Of a DNA stretch of 64,000 nucleotides, positions 17,655 to 26,522 are shown piece after piece. Position numbers and translations under genes: made by a program. The notes beneath the pieces were generated by a model. The model was not told the origin of the DNA, made no database searches, and was given only the letters and a program-made list of their open reading frames with translations. How positions within the stretch are numbered: the stretch's first letter is position 1; each line of letters begins with the position of its first letter. Origin of the DNA: Pseudogracilibacillus sp037071985 (GTDB lineage Bacteria; Bacillota; Bacilli; Bacillales; Amphibacillaceae); assembly GCF_037071985.1 (NCBI RefSeq), contig NZ_JAXHDF010000010.1:114391-178390 (forward strand), in the 5' to 3' direction.

Positions 17655-17995
17655 TTCTTTATATTAAATTGTCATGAAAGACTAGACAAATAAAGTAAGT
17701 GTAGTTTTCAACTACATATATAATATCGAGATTATTAGTTAAAAGTTTAGGTAAAAATACTCATATGAAAATAAAAATAAATTGAAAAAATTCAGATTAA
17801 AATAACTATTAATTGATATATCTTATTGTTTATTTAACCTCTACCGTCATATAAGCTAAAAAATATGAAAGTTTTCAATTTCAAACCTAGATACGTAATT
17901 TCTCTTTTTAAATCAACACCGGTATGTACCTCTTATAGAAATCATCAGCTAAAATAATTATCCCCAATTAATTAACTTAGTTATAGACAGTTTGC
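17655..17995. other. AT-rich gap next to the chemoreceptor remnant
   Basis: I see no gene, no transposase remnant and no clean repeat that would explain the truncation. A small hairpin, GTAGTT-TTC-AACTAC, lies at about 17701-17715. Confidence 0.3.
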
Positions 17996-19339
17996 TTACA
18001 TAGATATCCATCCATTTTTAATAACTTTTTTATACCAGTAAAAACTATCCTTTCTCGTTCTTTCTAATGTGTTAAAGTTTACATGGATTAGACCAAAGCG
18101 CATAGCATACCCTTCCGTCCACTCAAAATTATCTAATAATGACCAAGCTAGGTATCCCTTAATGTTTACTCCTGAATCTATACTTCTTTGTAACGAAGTT
18201 AAATGCTGTTTTAAGTAGTTAATACGATTATCATCTTGCACACGACCATTTTTGACATCATCATTATAACAGGCACCATTCTCAGTGATATAGATTGGGA
18301 TATTCCCGTACTGATTCTTAATCTTCGTCAGTAGTTTATAAAAACCTTCGGGATAAATATTCCACCCAATATCCGTTTTGGTATAACCAATATCCACTTT
18401 TTCTACATCTAATAATCCCTCGTCTTTTTTATATCTTCCAACACTTCCAGAATAATAATTAATCCCAACAAAGTCAATCGGTTGATGGATGGTCTCCATA
18501 TCATTTTCTTCTATCGGAAGTGTAATTCCTTTTTTTCTAAACCAATCTAACATGAAATCTGGATACTTACCCTTAAAAACTGGATCAAAAAACCATTCGA
18601 TAAATATCCCCATTCCTCTATTACAAGCATCGATATCTTCCTTTTGGACACTAAAAGGTTCAAGCCACTCTCCGTTCGGTGCGTAACCAATTTCACCCTC
18701 AATACCTAAATCTCTAAATTGCGAAACAGCTTTACCATGAGCTAGCAGCAGATGATGCGATATTGTCGTAGCTAGTTGTAAGTTTGTATTTCCGGGAGCA
18801 TGTTTACCTTCATAATTAGATAAAAAAGAGACACACCAAGGCTCATTAATCGTAATCCATTTTTTAATCTTTCCACCGAATTCTTCAAACATGACACGTG
18901 CATAATTAGCGAATGCATCAACAACTTCCCTGTTGCCCCATCCCCCTATATCCTGCATTGACTGTGGTAGGTCCCAATGATACAACGTACACATTGGCTC
19001 AATGCCATTCTCCAATAAAGTATCTACAAATCGATGATAAAATTCTAGCCCTTTCCGGTTAGGTTCGCCTTTACCCAATGGAAAAATTCGAGGCCATGAA
19101 ACAGAAAATCTATATATATCAATACCAAGTTCCTTCATTAATTGTATATCTTCTTCATAGCGATGATAGCTGTCACAGGCGATATCACCATTGTCACCAT
19201 TACGTATAATACCCGGCGTATGAGAATAAGTATCCCAAATGGACAAACCTCTTCCGTCTTTATCAACAGCACCTTCAATTTGATATGCAGCTGTCGCAGT
19301 TCCCCATTCGATATCTTTAGAAAATTTTATCACGGCCAT
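17996..19339 (-). CDS. Glycoside hydrolase family 1 beta-glucosidase
   Basis: This cytoplasmic GH1 enzyme of 447 residues hydrolyses beta-glucosides or cellodextrins brought in by the adjacent ABC importer. The (beta/alpha)8 signatures are intact: EWGTATAAYQIEGA at the N-terminus, WITINEPW with acid/base Glu166, and YITENGACYND with nucleophile Glu353. ATG 19339 follows TTGGAGGATATAAAG; an open extension of 19 codons upstream has no ribosome site and no homology. It is the last gene of the operon. Because import is by ABC rather than PTS, a plain beta-glucosidase is more likely than a 6-phospho-beta-glucosidase. Specificity cannot be read further. Confidence 0.88.
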   Translation of the reverse strand: MAVIKFSKDIEWGTATAAYQIEGAVDKDGRGLSIWDTYSHTPGIIRNGDNGDIACDSYHRYEEDIQLMKELGIDIYRFSVSWPRIFPLGKGEPNRKGLEFYHRFVDTLLENGIEPMCTLYHWDLPQSMQDIGGWGNREVVDAFANYARVMFEEFGGKIKKWITINEPWCVSFLSNYEGKHAPGNTNLQLATTISHHLLLAHGKAVSQFRDLGIEGEIGYAPNGEWLEPFSVQKEDIDACNRGMGIFIEWFFDPVFKGKYPDFMLDWFRKKGITLPIEENDMETIHQPIDFVGINYYSGSVGRYKKDEGLLDVEKVDIGYTKTDIGWNIYPEGFYKLLTKIKNQYGNIPIYITENGACYNDDVKNGRVQDDNRINYLKQHLTSLQRSIDSGVNIKGYLAWSLLDNFEWTEGYAMRFGLIHVNFNTLERTRKDSFYWYKKVIKNGWISM

Positions 19340-19403
19340 CTTTATATCCTCCAATACATATTTTACATCTATAAATGATGATAAAAATACCTGCACGAAA
19401 CGT

Positions 19404-20405
19404 TTATGATTCCCTTATAATTAATTCGGAATCGATTAAAATAGGTTTGATTTTCTTTGTATCATTAATTAGATCATTTAAAATATTTGCGGCAAACTTT
19501 CCTAGCATATCTTTCTGTTGCCTCATAGTAGATAATTTTGGACTACTGTATCGGCATGCATGAATATCGTCACAACCAATAATTCGAATATCTTCCGGTA
19601 CATTTAAACCTTTTTCTTCAATTGCACGTAATGCTCCGAACGCCATTAAGTCAGAAATAGCAAAAACTGCCTTCGGATATGGTTTCTTTTTCATTATTTT
19701 ATTCATGGCAAGATAACCACTTTCTTCATAAAAATCGCCATATTGCATCCAATTTTCTTTGATATCCATTCCTAGTTGATTCATCGTTTTAATAAAACCT
19801 ATTTTTCTATTTTTGGCAACAACAGAATCCCTCGTGCTGCCAATATATCCAATATCCCTTATTCCACTCAAATATAGCTGTTGAACAACTTTTTTGGATA
19901 GACTTTCATTATCTGTCATCACGTAACTTGCTCTTGGACCATTCAATTCAATATCGATCCCAACACAAGGAATTCCACTGTTCACCAGTTCTTGAATCCC
20001 TTCCTCTACTTCATCACCAGCAATAATAACGCATCCTTCTACATGGTAGTATTTACATCTAGCTAAATAACTACCGCCATCGTGTTCAAATCCTTCATTA
20101 GAAAACACAATAATGTCATATCCTAATTTTCCTATTATTTTTTTAAATGCAGTAACTACTTCATTAAAAAATGGATGATTAAAATCAACGTTTATCTTTC
20201 CTGCATAGATTAAACCAATTAATTTTGATTTTTTAGTTGCGAGTGTTCTAGCTGTAAACATTGGATGATATTCTTTTTCCTTGATTACATCTAATACTTT
20301 TTTTCTCGTTTTATCACTAACTCCACTATACTTATTCATGACTTTTGAAACAGTTGATGGTGAGACACCTGCTAGTTCAGCAATATTTTTTATTGTTAGA
20401 TTCAT
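19404..20405 (-). CDS. LacI-family repressor of the beta-glucoside operon
   Basis: The N-terminal helix-turn-helix (MNLTIKNIAELAGVSPSTVSKVMN) with the hinge region HPMFTARTLATKKS is followed by a type I periplasmic-binding-like effector domain (KLIGLIYAGKINVDFNHPFF, IIGCDDIHACRYSSPKLSTM). 333 residues is the normal length. ATG 20405 is preceded by GAGGGATAAA; a TTG four codons upstream overlaps that site. It lies inside the operon between the permeases and the GH1 gene. The palindromes TAGAAATCGRTTTCTA in front of the binding-protein gene have the form of LacI-family operators and are its likely targets. Confidence 0.87.
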   Translation of the reverse strand: MNLTIKNIAELAGVSPSTVSKVMNKYSGVSDKTRKKVLDVIKEKEYHPMFTARTLATKKSKLIGLIYAGKINVDFNHPFFNEVVTAFKKIIGKLGYDIIVFSNEGFEHDGGSYLARCKYYHVEGCVIIAGDEVEEGIQELVNSGIPCVGIDIELNGPRASYVMTDNESLSKKVVQQLYLSGIRDIGYIGSTRDSVVAKNRKIGFIKTMNQLGMDIKENWMQYGDFYEESGYLAMNKIMKKKPYPKAVFAISDLMAFGALRAIEEKGLNVPEDIRIIGCDDIHACRYSSPKLSTMRQQKDMLGKFAANILNDLINDTKKIKPILIDSELIIRES

Positions 20406-20441
20406 TTTATCCCTCAATTTATAGAATTTATCAATATTATT

Positions 20442-21287
20442 TTAAGATTTAACAGAACCTTCTGTAATACTAGCAATAAATAACTTATTAAAGATTAAAA
20501 ATACAATCACCAATGGGACGGTGGACCAAAACACACCTGATAAGAGCATTCCAAAATCTACTTTAAATGTATTATTCAATGAAGCAAGAGCCACTTGTAT
20601 CGTATACATTTCAGGATCTCGAAGTACTGTAAATTGCCATAAAAACTCGCCCCAAGTTGCTGTAAATACGATGATACCTAAAGTTGCAAAAGCCGGAAGT
20701 ATAATCGGCAAAACTACTTTTCTATATATTTTAAAATTTGAAGCACCATCTAGCTTTGCCGCTTCAATTAATTCATCAGATATTGCTTTACTAATATATT
20801 GTCTCATTAGAAATATCCCCAACGGATTAAGAAAAAATAGAATCATCACCCCTTGTAATGTGTCTAATAATCCTGCTTTTGCTATTACAAGGTACTGAGG
20901 AATTAGCCCTAATTGTGGTGGAATTACCATTGTTAATAATATCGCTACAAAAAGTACATTTTTTCCCGGAAATTTAAACTTTGCAAAAGCAAAACCTGCT
21001 AAAGAACTTATGAATAAAACTACCAACGTGACAACGGTACAAAGTACGAACGAATTCCACATTGCCCCGAAGAAATTGATCTGTTGTAAAACTTTTTGAA
21101 AGTTTTCCACTAGCATAGTACCGGGAGTAATAGTAGGAGGTATAGAATTATAAGCAGCACTAGGTCGTGTGGCCATAACAAACATCCAATAAAATGGAAA
21201 TAATGACATAAGAGAAGCAAGGAACAAAAAGAAATACATTAAAATCTTGTTTAACGGGAATTTCTTTCCGCCTGTTGTTTGCTTCAT
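20442..21287 (-). CDS. ABC sugar permease, MalG type
   Basis: This is the second membrane subunit of the beta-glucoside importer, with six membrane segments. The EAA loop towards the C-terminus reads DELIEAAKLDGASNFKIYRKVVLPIILPA and docks the ATPase. The length of 281 residues fits MalG/AraQ-like subunits. The start ATG overlaps the stop of the upstream permease by four bases (ATGA), so the two are translationally coupled. No ATPase gene is in the operon. Confidence 0.87.
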   Translation of the reverse strand: MKQTTGGKKFPLNKILMYFFLFLASLMSLFPFYWMFVMATRPSAAYNSIPPTITPGTMLVENFQKVLQQINFFGAMWNSFVLCTVVTLVVLFISSLAGFAFAKFKFPGKNVLFVAILLTMVIPPQLGLIPQYLVIAKAGLLDTLQGVMILFFLNPLGIFLMRQYISKAISDELIEAAKLDGASNFKIYRKVVLPIILPAFATLGIIVFTATWGEFLWQFTVLRDPEMYTIQVALASLNNTFKVDFGMLLSGVFWSTVPLVIVFLIFNKLFIASITEGSVKS

Positions 21288-22222
21288 TTTCTTACCCCCT
21301 TCCTTCTAAACCCTATACCAGATGTGAGAGTCAAATTAATTGTAGCTAACGCCGTAATTAATACTACCAAGATTACTGCAGTAGCTGATGCAGTTCCGAA
21401 AGACTGTAAGCTAAATGCATCGCGGTATAAATACATAACTACTGTCATCGCTTCATCCCTTGTAAAAGCACTGGCTCCCAAAAATACGGTAGGTTCTGAA
21501 AATAGTTGTAACGCACCGACTGTTGAAAAAAATACCGTTAATAAGACGAAGGGTTTTAAAAGTGGTAAAGTAATATATCTAAATTGCTGAAGTTTACTTG
21601 CTCCATCTATTGTTGCTGCTTCATAAAGATCATTTGATATACTTTGCAATCCTGCTAGATAGATAATTGTGTTATATCCTACCCACCTCCAAAACACCAT
21701 AAGAGAGATGGCAATTTTAGATCCCCATTCTGACGTACTCCAATTTATCGGGTCCTTTCCAAACAAACTTAATATATAATTAGCCATTGAAGAATCTTGA
21801 TTACTAAACAATACACTAAATACAAGTGCAACTGCTACCATGGATGTGATATAGGGCATGAAGATCGTTACTCTAAAAAATTGTTTAAAACGTAAAAGGG
21901 CCTGATTTAATAAAAAGGCTAAAATGAGCCCCACAACTAATTGAGGCGCAGTTCCTAAAAGTCCCATAACGATTGTATTATATACCGATTTCCAAAATAG
22001 AGAATCAGTTAAAACGATTCTGAAGTTATTCAACCCTACAAATTCCATAGGAGCGAATCCATTCCAACTTTGAAATGACAAATACATACTAAATAATGCC
22101 GGAAACAATCCAACTAAAATAAAAATAATAAAAAATGGCGAAACAAATAAATATCCCGAAATTATATCTTTTTTTTCTTCCGATAAATATCTTTTTTTAA
22201 TTCCTTGCTTCTTCGCTGCCAT
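21284..22222 (-). CDS. ABC sugar permease, MalF type
   Basis: This is the first membrane subunit of the importer, with six membrane segments and the EAA loop DLYEAATIDGASKLQQFRYITLPLLKP. ATG 22222 follows GAGGTGTGAAA; the frame is open two codons further up from a GTG that is part of the ribosome site. 312 residues is normal for the MalF/UgpA-like group. It pairs with the next gene. Confidence 0.87.
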   Translation of the reverse strand: MAAKKQGIKKRYLSEEKKDIISGYLFVSPFFIIFILVGLFPALFSMYLSFQSWNGFAPMEFVGLNNFRIVLTDSLFWKSVYNTIVMGLLGTAPQLVVGLILAFLLNQALLRFKQFFRVTIFMPYITSMVAVALVFSVLFSNQDSSMANYILSLFGKDPINWSTSEWGSKIAISLMVFWRWVGYNTIIYLAGLQSISNDLYEAATIDGASKLQQFRYITLPLLKPFVLLTVFFSTVGALQLFSEPTVFLGASAFTRDEAMTVVMYLYRDAFSLQSFGTASATAVILVVLITALATINLTLTSGIGFRRKGVRK

Positions 22223-22302
22223 TTTCACACCTCGTTCTTTTAAATAAGTGGATATGATGTTTTAGTTGGAAAACACCATATCCATTATTTAAATTTTCTC
22301 TC

Positions 22303-23613
22303 CTAGCGGTTAACTAATTCTTGAGCCCGCTGAACTGCTTCCTCCCATTCCTTTTCGGGATCAGCACCTTCTTGAACATTTGTCAAAGCTGTTAAAATCT
22401 CATTATTTACAGGAACATATTTCTCTCCCTTATAAACAGCTTCCGAAATATTATTCGCTGCTTCACCAAACACTACAGATGTTACCTGTCCTCCAAAAAA
22501 TTCATCTTCATTCGTTTTAAATTCTTCCATGTCATACACAGATGGTGCAGAGGGGAACAACCCATGACTTTTGAAAGAATTTAGTTGATTTTCAGGAGAT
22601 GTTAGCCATTGAATAAAATTATAAGCTTCTACGGCATGTTTCGTTTCTGCTGGAATAGCTAAAAATGATCCACCCCAGTTAGCGGAAAATTCTTTTGGTA
22701 ACGTTGCAACCCGAAACAAACCTGATGCATCAGGTGCATTTCCTTCCATCCAACCTTTAAGCCAACCTGGACCTAATTCTGCAGCAAAATCACCATCATT
22801 TACTGCATTTGCCCATTCAGGCGTCCACATCTCAAAATTGCCTACCAAACCTGCTTCATTTAACTCCACTGCAAAGTCATAAGCTTCTTTTACAAGACTT
22901 TCTTCTTTATCGATTAATAATTCTCCATCCGGATTTAAATGTGAGTTTGGTGCTGCATCTAAATAAGCTCTATATGCCATTTCCATACTATCTACAAAAG
23001 GTTTACCCGTAGTTTCTTTCACCTTTTTAGCAGCTTCTTTTAAAGCATTTGGAGAATTAATCAAAGCAGCGACTTCATCAGGATCGGTCGGTAGTCCAGC
23101 TTCTTCAAACACATCAATGCGATAATATAAAGCTTTTGGTCCAATATCAGTCGGTAAACCAACTAAAAAATCACCCTCTGTATTTTGAGCAGTATTCCAA
23201 GCCCAATCCTGATAATTACCAGCAACTTCTTCGGCACCTAAATCAAATAAATTATTAAAACGATCTTGCGCTTGCTTAAAACGATCTAATTGATCTACTT
23301 CTATCATGGCAATATCTGGAGCTCCGGTTCCTGCTGATAACGCGGTAAACAATGCATCATGATGATCTGCGTTCTCGGAAGTTTTAAACTTTATTTTCAC
23401 ATGAGGATTTTCTTTTTCATACTCCTTGATTAATTCGTCATACCCTGTAGCTCCAAATGTCCAAAAGTTAAGTGTGATATTTTCATCCGATTTCTTATCC
23501 CCGGAATTGGGATTATCTTGAGACGCATCTTTATCAGAACTACCACAGGCCACTAAAGAAAAAGCTACACTTAAAATTAAGACTAAGAAAAATAAACGTT
23601 TAATTCTTATCAT
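22303..23613 (-). CDS. Sugar-binding lipoprotein of the beta-glucoside ABC importer
   Basis: This extracellular solute-binding protein of family 1 has the lipobox SLVAC, an acidic linker, then ITLNFWTFGATGYDELIKEYEKENPHVKIKF and the membrane-proximal FTALSAGTGAPDIAMIEVDQLDRF. The late WGGSFLAIPAETKHAVEAYNFIQWLTSPENQ block is typical of oligosaccharide binders. It is the first gene of the operon, so it is expected to be the most strongly expressed. The start ATG follows GGGGGTAAAAAA. The ligand is inferred from the GH1 enzyme in the operon. Confidence 0.87.
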   Translation of the reverse strand: MIRIKRLFFLVLILSVAFSLVACGSSDKDASQDNPNSGDKKSDENITLNFWTFGATGYDELIKEYEKENPHVKIKFKTSENADHHDALFTALSAGTGAPDIAMIEVDQLDRFKQAQDRFNNLFDLGAEEVAGNYQDWAWNTAQNTEGDFLVGLPTDIGPKALYYRIDVFEEAGLPTDPDEVAALINSPNALKEAAKKVKETTGKPFVDSMEMAYRAYLDAAPNSHLNPDGELLIDKEESLVKEAYDFAVELNEAGLVGNFEMWTPEWANAVNDGDFAAELGPGWLKGWMEGNAPDASGLFRVATLPKEFSANWGGSFLAIPAETKHAVEAYNFIQWLTSPENQLNSFKSHGLFPSAPSVYDMEEFKTNEDEFFGGQVTSVVFGEAANNISEAVYKGEKYVPVNNEILTALTNVQEGADPEKEWEEAVQRAQELVNR

Positions 23614-23739
23614 TTTTTTACCCCCTACTAAAATTTAATAAATACTTAAACTTATTTGGACGGATTTACGATTTTTCTTTCAATCCCCCTCTACCCTATA
23701 AATTTTTTATCTGAAGTGAATTATGCATTAAGTCTAGGA

Positions 23740-23755
23740 TAGAAATCGGTTTCTA
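23740..23755. promoter_or_regulatory. LacI-type operator 1
   Basis: TAGAAATCGGTTTCTA is a 16-bp palindrome with one central mismatch, just downstream of the predicted promoter and 130 bp before the binding-protein gene. This is a repressor roadblock position. Confidence 0.7.
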
Positions 23756-23785
23756 TAATTCGATTAAAAAAAGTATTTTAACATT

Positions 23786-23813
23786 TTTATATGTTTAGTT
23801 TTGAATATTTCAA
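23786..23813 (-). promoter_or_regulatory. Candidate promoter of the beta-glucoside operon
   Basis: TTGAAA (23808-23813) and TATAAA (23786-23791) are spaced 16 bp apart on the minus strand, lying between operators 1 and 2. The boxes are moderate, so the call is tentative. Confidence 0.45.
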
Positions 23814-23841
23814 TTAAATCTTCGCTTCATTCTAGAAAATA

Positions 23842-23857
23842 TAGAAATCGATTTCTA
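23842..23857. promoter_or_regulatory. LacI-type operator 2
   Basis: TAGAAATCGATTTCTA is a perfect 16-bp palindrome about 100 bp upstream of operator 1. The pair would allow looping by a tetrameric or bridging repressor across the promoter. Confidence 0.7.
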
Positions 23858-24164
23858 TTTTATTTGTTTCGCTTTTCATTTTTTCTATTAATTTACATGA
23901 AGCAAGAATTTGTTTAACTGCATAGAAATACAGAAGATTTAATATCATCGCTGAAGAAAAAAGGAGTATCTAACAGTGTGAAGATGGCAATATATTTTAT
24001 AGTCCAGTAAATATAAGCACTTATTAGGAAATCGGTTTCAATCTTGTTTTTAAATTTGATTATTATTAGTAAATGTCAGAAAAATTAAAAATAGAACTAA
24101 ATGAAAAGATTTATTTTAATAAATAAAATATAGATTTTGTTCATCAAGCTTAAAAAGACAATGA
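23858..24164. other. Intergenic region upstream of the beta-glucoside operon
   Basis: Apart from the cre-like site at 24027-24040 I see no gene. Two plus-strand start codons with weak ribosome sites lead to stops within nine codons. Confidence 0.35.
24027..24040. promoter_or_regulatory. Third operator-like site, also close to a cre box
   Basis: GGAAATCGGTTTCA shares the core AAATCGGTTT with operators 1 and 2, yet matches the CcpA cre consensus TGWAANCGNTNWCA at 13 of 14 positions. It lies upstream of the promoter. It could be a distal LacI operator or a catabolite site. Confidence 0.45.
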
Positions 24165-24197
24165 AAAAACCAGGCAGTATATTCTCTACCTGGTTTA
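24165..24197 (-). terminator. Terminator of the aldo/keto reductase gene
   Basis: On the minus strand AACCAGGTAGAG and the matching CTGCCTGGTT form a stem with bulge, followed by TTTTTTCATTG, about 20 bp after the stop codon. Confidence 0.75.
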
Positions 24198-24212
24198 CAT
24201 TGTTTTAAAAAC

Positions 24213-25037
24213 TTATCTGATATTCATCTCACTCGGCTCATGATTAATCCGCTCATCACGATCGAGCTCGTTAATTTTCTCCATATCGTCATCACTTAGC
24301 TCAAAATCAAATACGTTTAAGTTTTCTTCCATTCTTGATGGCGTGACTGTTTTTGGGATAACGATATAATTTGATTGAAGATGCCAGCGCAATATAATTT
24401 GTGCTGGTGTTTTACCATGTTTTTTGGCCAACTCACTAATCACATTATCTTCCAAAATCTTTCTTCCATTCATTAATGGGCTATATGACTCAAGATAAAT
24501 TGAATGTCTCTTACAAAACTCTTGAAGTTCCTTTTGTTGTAAATATGGATGACATTCTACTTGGTTAACAACAGGAACGACTTCACATTCTTCTAGCAAT
24601 CTTTCTAAATGTTCTATATTAAAATTACAAACTCCAATTGATTTTACGCGACCGTCTTTATATAACTTCTCCAAAGCTTTATATGTCTCTATGTATTGAT
24701 CATATTTTGGTGTCGGCCAGTGAATTAAATATAAATCGATATAGTCTAAACCAAGACGCTCAAGACTTTCATCAAAAGCTTTTAATGTTTGATCATACCC
24801 TTGATCAGCATTCCAAACTTTCGTTGTAATAAATAATTCTTCTCTCGGTACCGATACTTGCTTTAACCCTTCACCAACACCGGACTCATTTTGATACACT
24901 TTCGCCGTGTCAATTAAACGGTACCCAACGTCAATTGCCTCTTTGACTACAGTTGCCGCTGTTTCGTCTGGAATTTTCCATACTCCTAAACCTAACTGAG
25001 GCATTTTGATTCCATTATTCAATGTGACTAAATTCAT
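24213..25037 (-). CDS. Aldo/keto reductase (YtbE/YvgN-like)
   Basis: This NADPH-dependent TIM-barrel oxidoreductase of 274 residues has the complete tetrad: Asp43 and Tyr48 (DTAKVYQNE), Lys73 (TTKVW) and His106 (LIHWP). It also carries the cofactor motif IPKTVTPSRMEENLNVF near residue 230. It belongs to the 2,5-diketogluconate reductase/glyoxal reductase group of Bacilli, which reduces small aldehydes and ketones. The start follows GGAAGTGATCAG. It is monocistronic with its own terminator and is probably unrelated to the sugar operon. Confidence 0.88.
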   Translation of the reverse strand: MNLVTLNNGIKMPQLGLGVWKIPDETAATVVKEAIDVGYRLIDTAKVYQNESGVGEGLKQVSVPREELFITTKVWNADQGYDQTLKAFDESLERLGLDYIDLYLIHWPTPKYDQYIETYKALEKLYKDGRVKSIGVCNFNIEHLERLLEECEVVPVVNQVECHPYLQQKELQEFCKRHSIYLESYSPLMNGRKILEDNVISELAKKHGKTPAQIILRWHLQSNYIVIPKTVTPSRMEENLNVFDFELSDDDMEKINELDRDERINHEPSEMNIR

Positions 25038-25379
25038 CTGATCACTTCCTTCTACTTTGTTTAAGTATAGTTAATATACCCGAAAATTTCATGTAAAGAA
25101 CCTATTCTATATATACGACGTCAGATAGTAGAATCCCTTTTCTTGATGTGTTGATGTGAATCTGAAAAATCGGCTCAATTTAAGTAGTCTTGCTCAGATA
25201 ACCGAAAAGAGGTAAGCGATTTATCTTATGCTACTACTTATTTTTAAATTCACCTTATGAGGAAAGATATAGAAAGTTAATAATTGACATTTAAGAGGGA
25301 GATGAGTCTTATGCCACTCGGTAAAAAATCAATAAAAATGGTTAAGCAGAGATATAAGCTCCACTTAACCCAGTCCCAG
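25038..25379. other. Intergenic region with terminator-like stem
   Basis: On the minus strand GGTTAAG and CTTAACC (about 25335-25370) frame a 17-nt loop and are followed by ATTTTTATTG. This is a likely terminator of the ten-gene operon that ends at 25380. A 24-codon plus-strand frame overlaps it and I do not accept it as a gene. Confidence 0.45.
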
Positions 25380-26489
25380 TTATAAACTATTTAAAAACCG
25401 ATCTATTTCAGCTTCAGTATTATAAAAATGAGGTGACACGCGAATGCCAGAACGGAAATTCACTGTTATATTATGTTTCGAAATATCCTCTATATTACGT
25501 CCGGAGAATAATGTAATTCCTGATTTGCTATCCAGTGGAGAGAGCAGACTTATATTCGGAATCGCCCTTAATCCATCTCGTAACCGCGCTGTCAACATCG
25601 GAACCCGCTCATATATTTTTGCTCGAAGAGGCTGGAGTAGACGTAACGCTTCATGAATTCCAGCGATTGCAGAAAAATTCATATTTCCTGTTTCATAACG
25701 TCTAGCATCCTCACTTAAACGATACTCAATTTTTTCATAGTCAAACGGATTTTCCATACTTGCCCAGCCTACCCAAGGCATATCCAATTTATCCATCGCA
25801 TTTTTATTTACATATACGAAGGAAATTCCATCAGGTCCCATTGCCCATTTATAAAAGCCACTAACTAACACATCAATATGACATGTCGAAACATCGAGTT
25901 CATTCGTTGCAAATCCTTGAATAGCATCCACTACAAAAAATATATCATTGTTCTTACAAAACTCACCAAGTTTCTGAAGGTCAATCATATTTCCATTTGT
26001 CGCACTTACCCAACTTACGCTGATTACTTTTGTTTTATCTGTCACAGCATCAATAATTTGTTCAGCGGTTAGTTTATTTTCTACAAATGGAATAATCTTC
26101 ACATGTACACCGCGTTCCTCTAACGCTAACCAAGGATAAATATTTGCTGGAAATTCTTTTTCAGGGATAATCACTTCATCCCCGGCTGAAAAATCGATTC
26201 CCTGTGCAGCTAAATTAATTCCGGCCGAAGTATTCCATAAAAAAGTAATCTCTTTTGGATTGGCATGGATCCAATCAGCGATTAATCCACGTGTTTCTCC
26301 AACGATATTCCACCAAGTTGTAAAATCTGGTCCCTTTGTTTGTCGTTGAACATGAAAATCATGAATACGATTAACCACATCATTATGTAGTGGCCCCATC
26401 GCTGCATTATCTAGATACAGTTTTTCATGTAAAATTGGAATCCCTTCACGAAACTTCTTTATTTCTTCTCCGTCCATATTAACTCTCAC
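25380..26489 (-). CDS. Class-V PLP-dependent enzyme (isopenicillin-N-epimerase/desulfurase fold)
   Basis: This is a fold-type I PLP enzyme of the aminotransferase class V group. YLDNAAMGPLH lies near the N-terminus, VISVSWVSATNGNMIDL and VDAIQGFATNELD follow, and the PLP lysine is in SGFYKWAMGPDG around residue 217. The catalytic cysteine loop expected of cysteine desulfurases is not apparent. In this operon, next to RidA, KDG kinase and KDPG aldolase, it may eliminate ammonia and water from a 2-amino sugar acid to give 2-keto-3-deoxy acid. That role is inference. The start is either GTG 26489 or ATG 26477. It is the last gene of the operon. Confidence 0.75.
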   Translation of the reverse strand: MRVNMDGEEIKKFREGIPILHEKLYLDNAAMGPLHNDVVNRIHDFHVQRQTKGPDFTTWWNIVGETRGLIADWIHANPKEITFLWNTSAGINLAAQGIDFSAGDEVIIPEKEFPANIYPWLALEERGVHVKIIPFVENKLTAEQIIDAVTDKTKVISVSWVSATNGNMIDLQKLGEFCKNNDIFFVVDAIQGFATNELDVSTCHIDVLVSGFYKWAMGPDGISFVYVNKNAMDKLDMPWVGWASMENPFDYEKIEYRLSEDARRYETGNMNFSAIAGIHEALRLLQPLRAKIYERVPMLTARLRDGLRAIPNISLLSPLDSKSGITLFSGRNIEDISKHNITVNFRSGIRVSPHFYNTEAEIDRFLNSL

Positions 26490-26522
26490 ACTTTCTTTTA
26501 AATTATTAAACTTTTCTATTCA

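Noticed and set aside
25311..25385. 24-codon plus-strand frame starting MPLGKKSIKM
   Set aside because: It coincides with the terminator stem of the convergent operon; its GAGGGAG site is distant and the peptide is too short to judge.
25380..26489. Reading the class-V PLP gene as a standard cysteine desulfurase (SufS/NifS)
   Set aside because: No Fe-S assembly genes are nearby, the catalytic cysteine loop is not apparent and the operon is catabolic.
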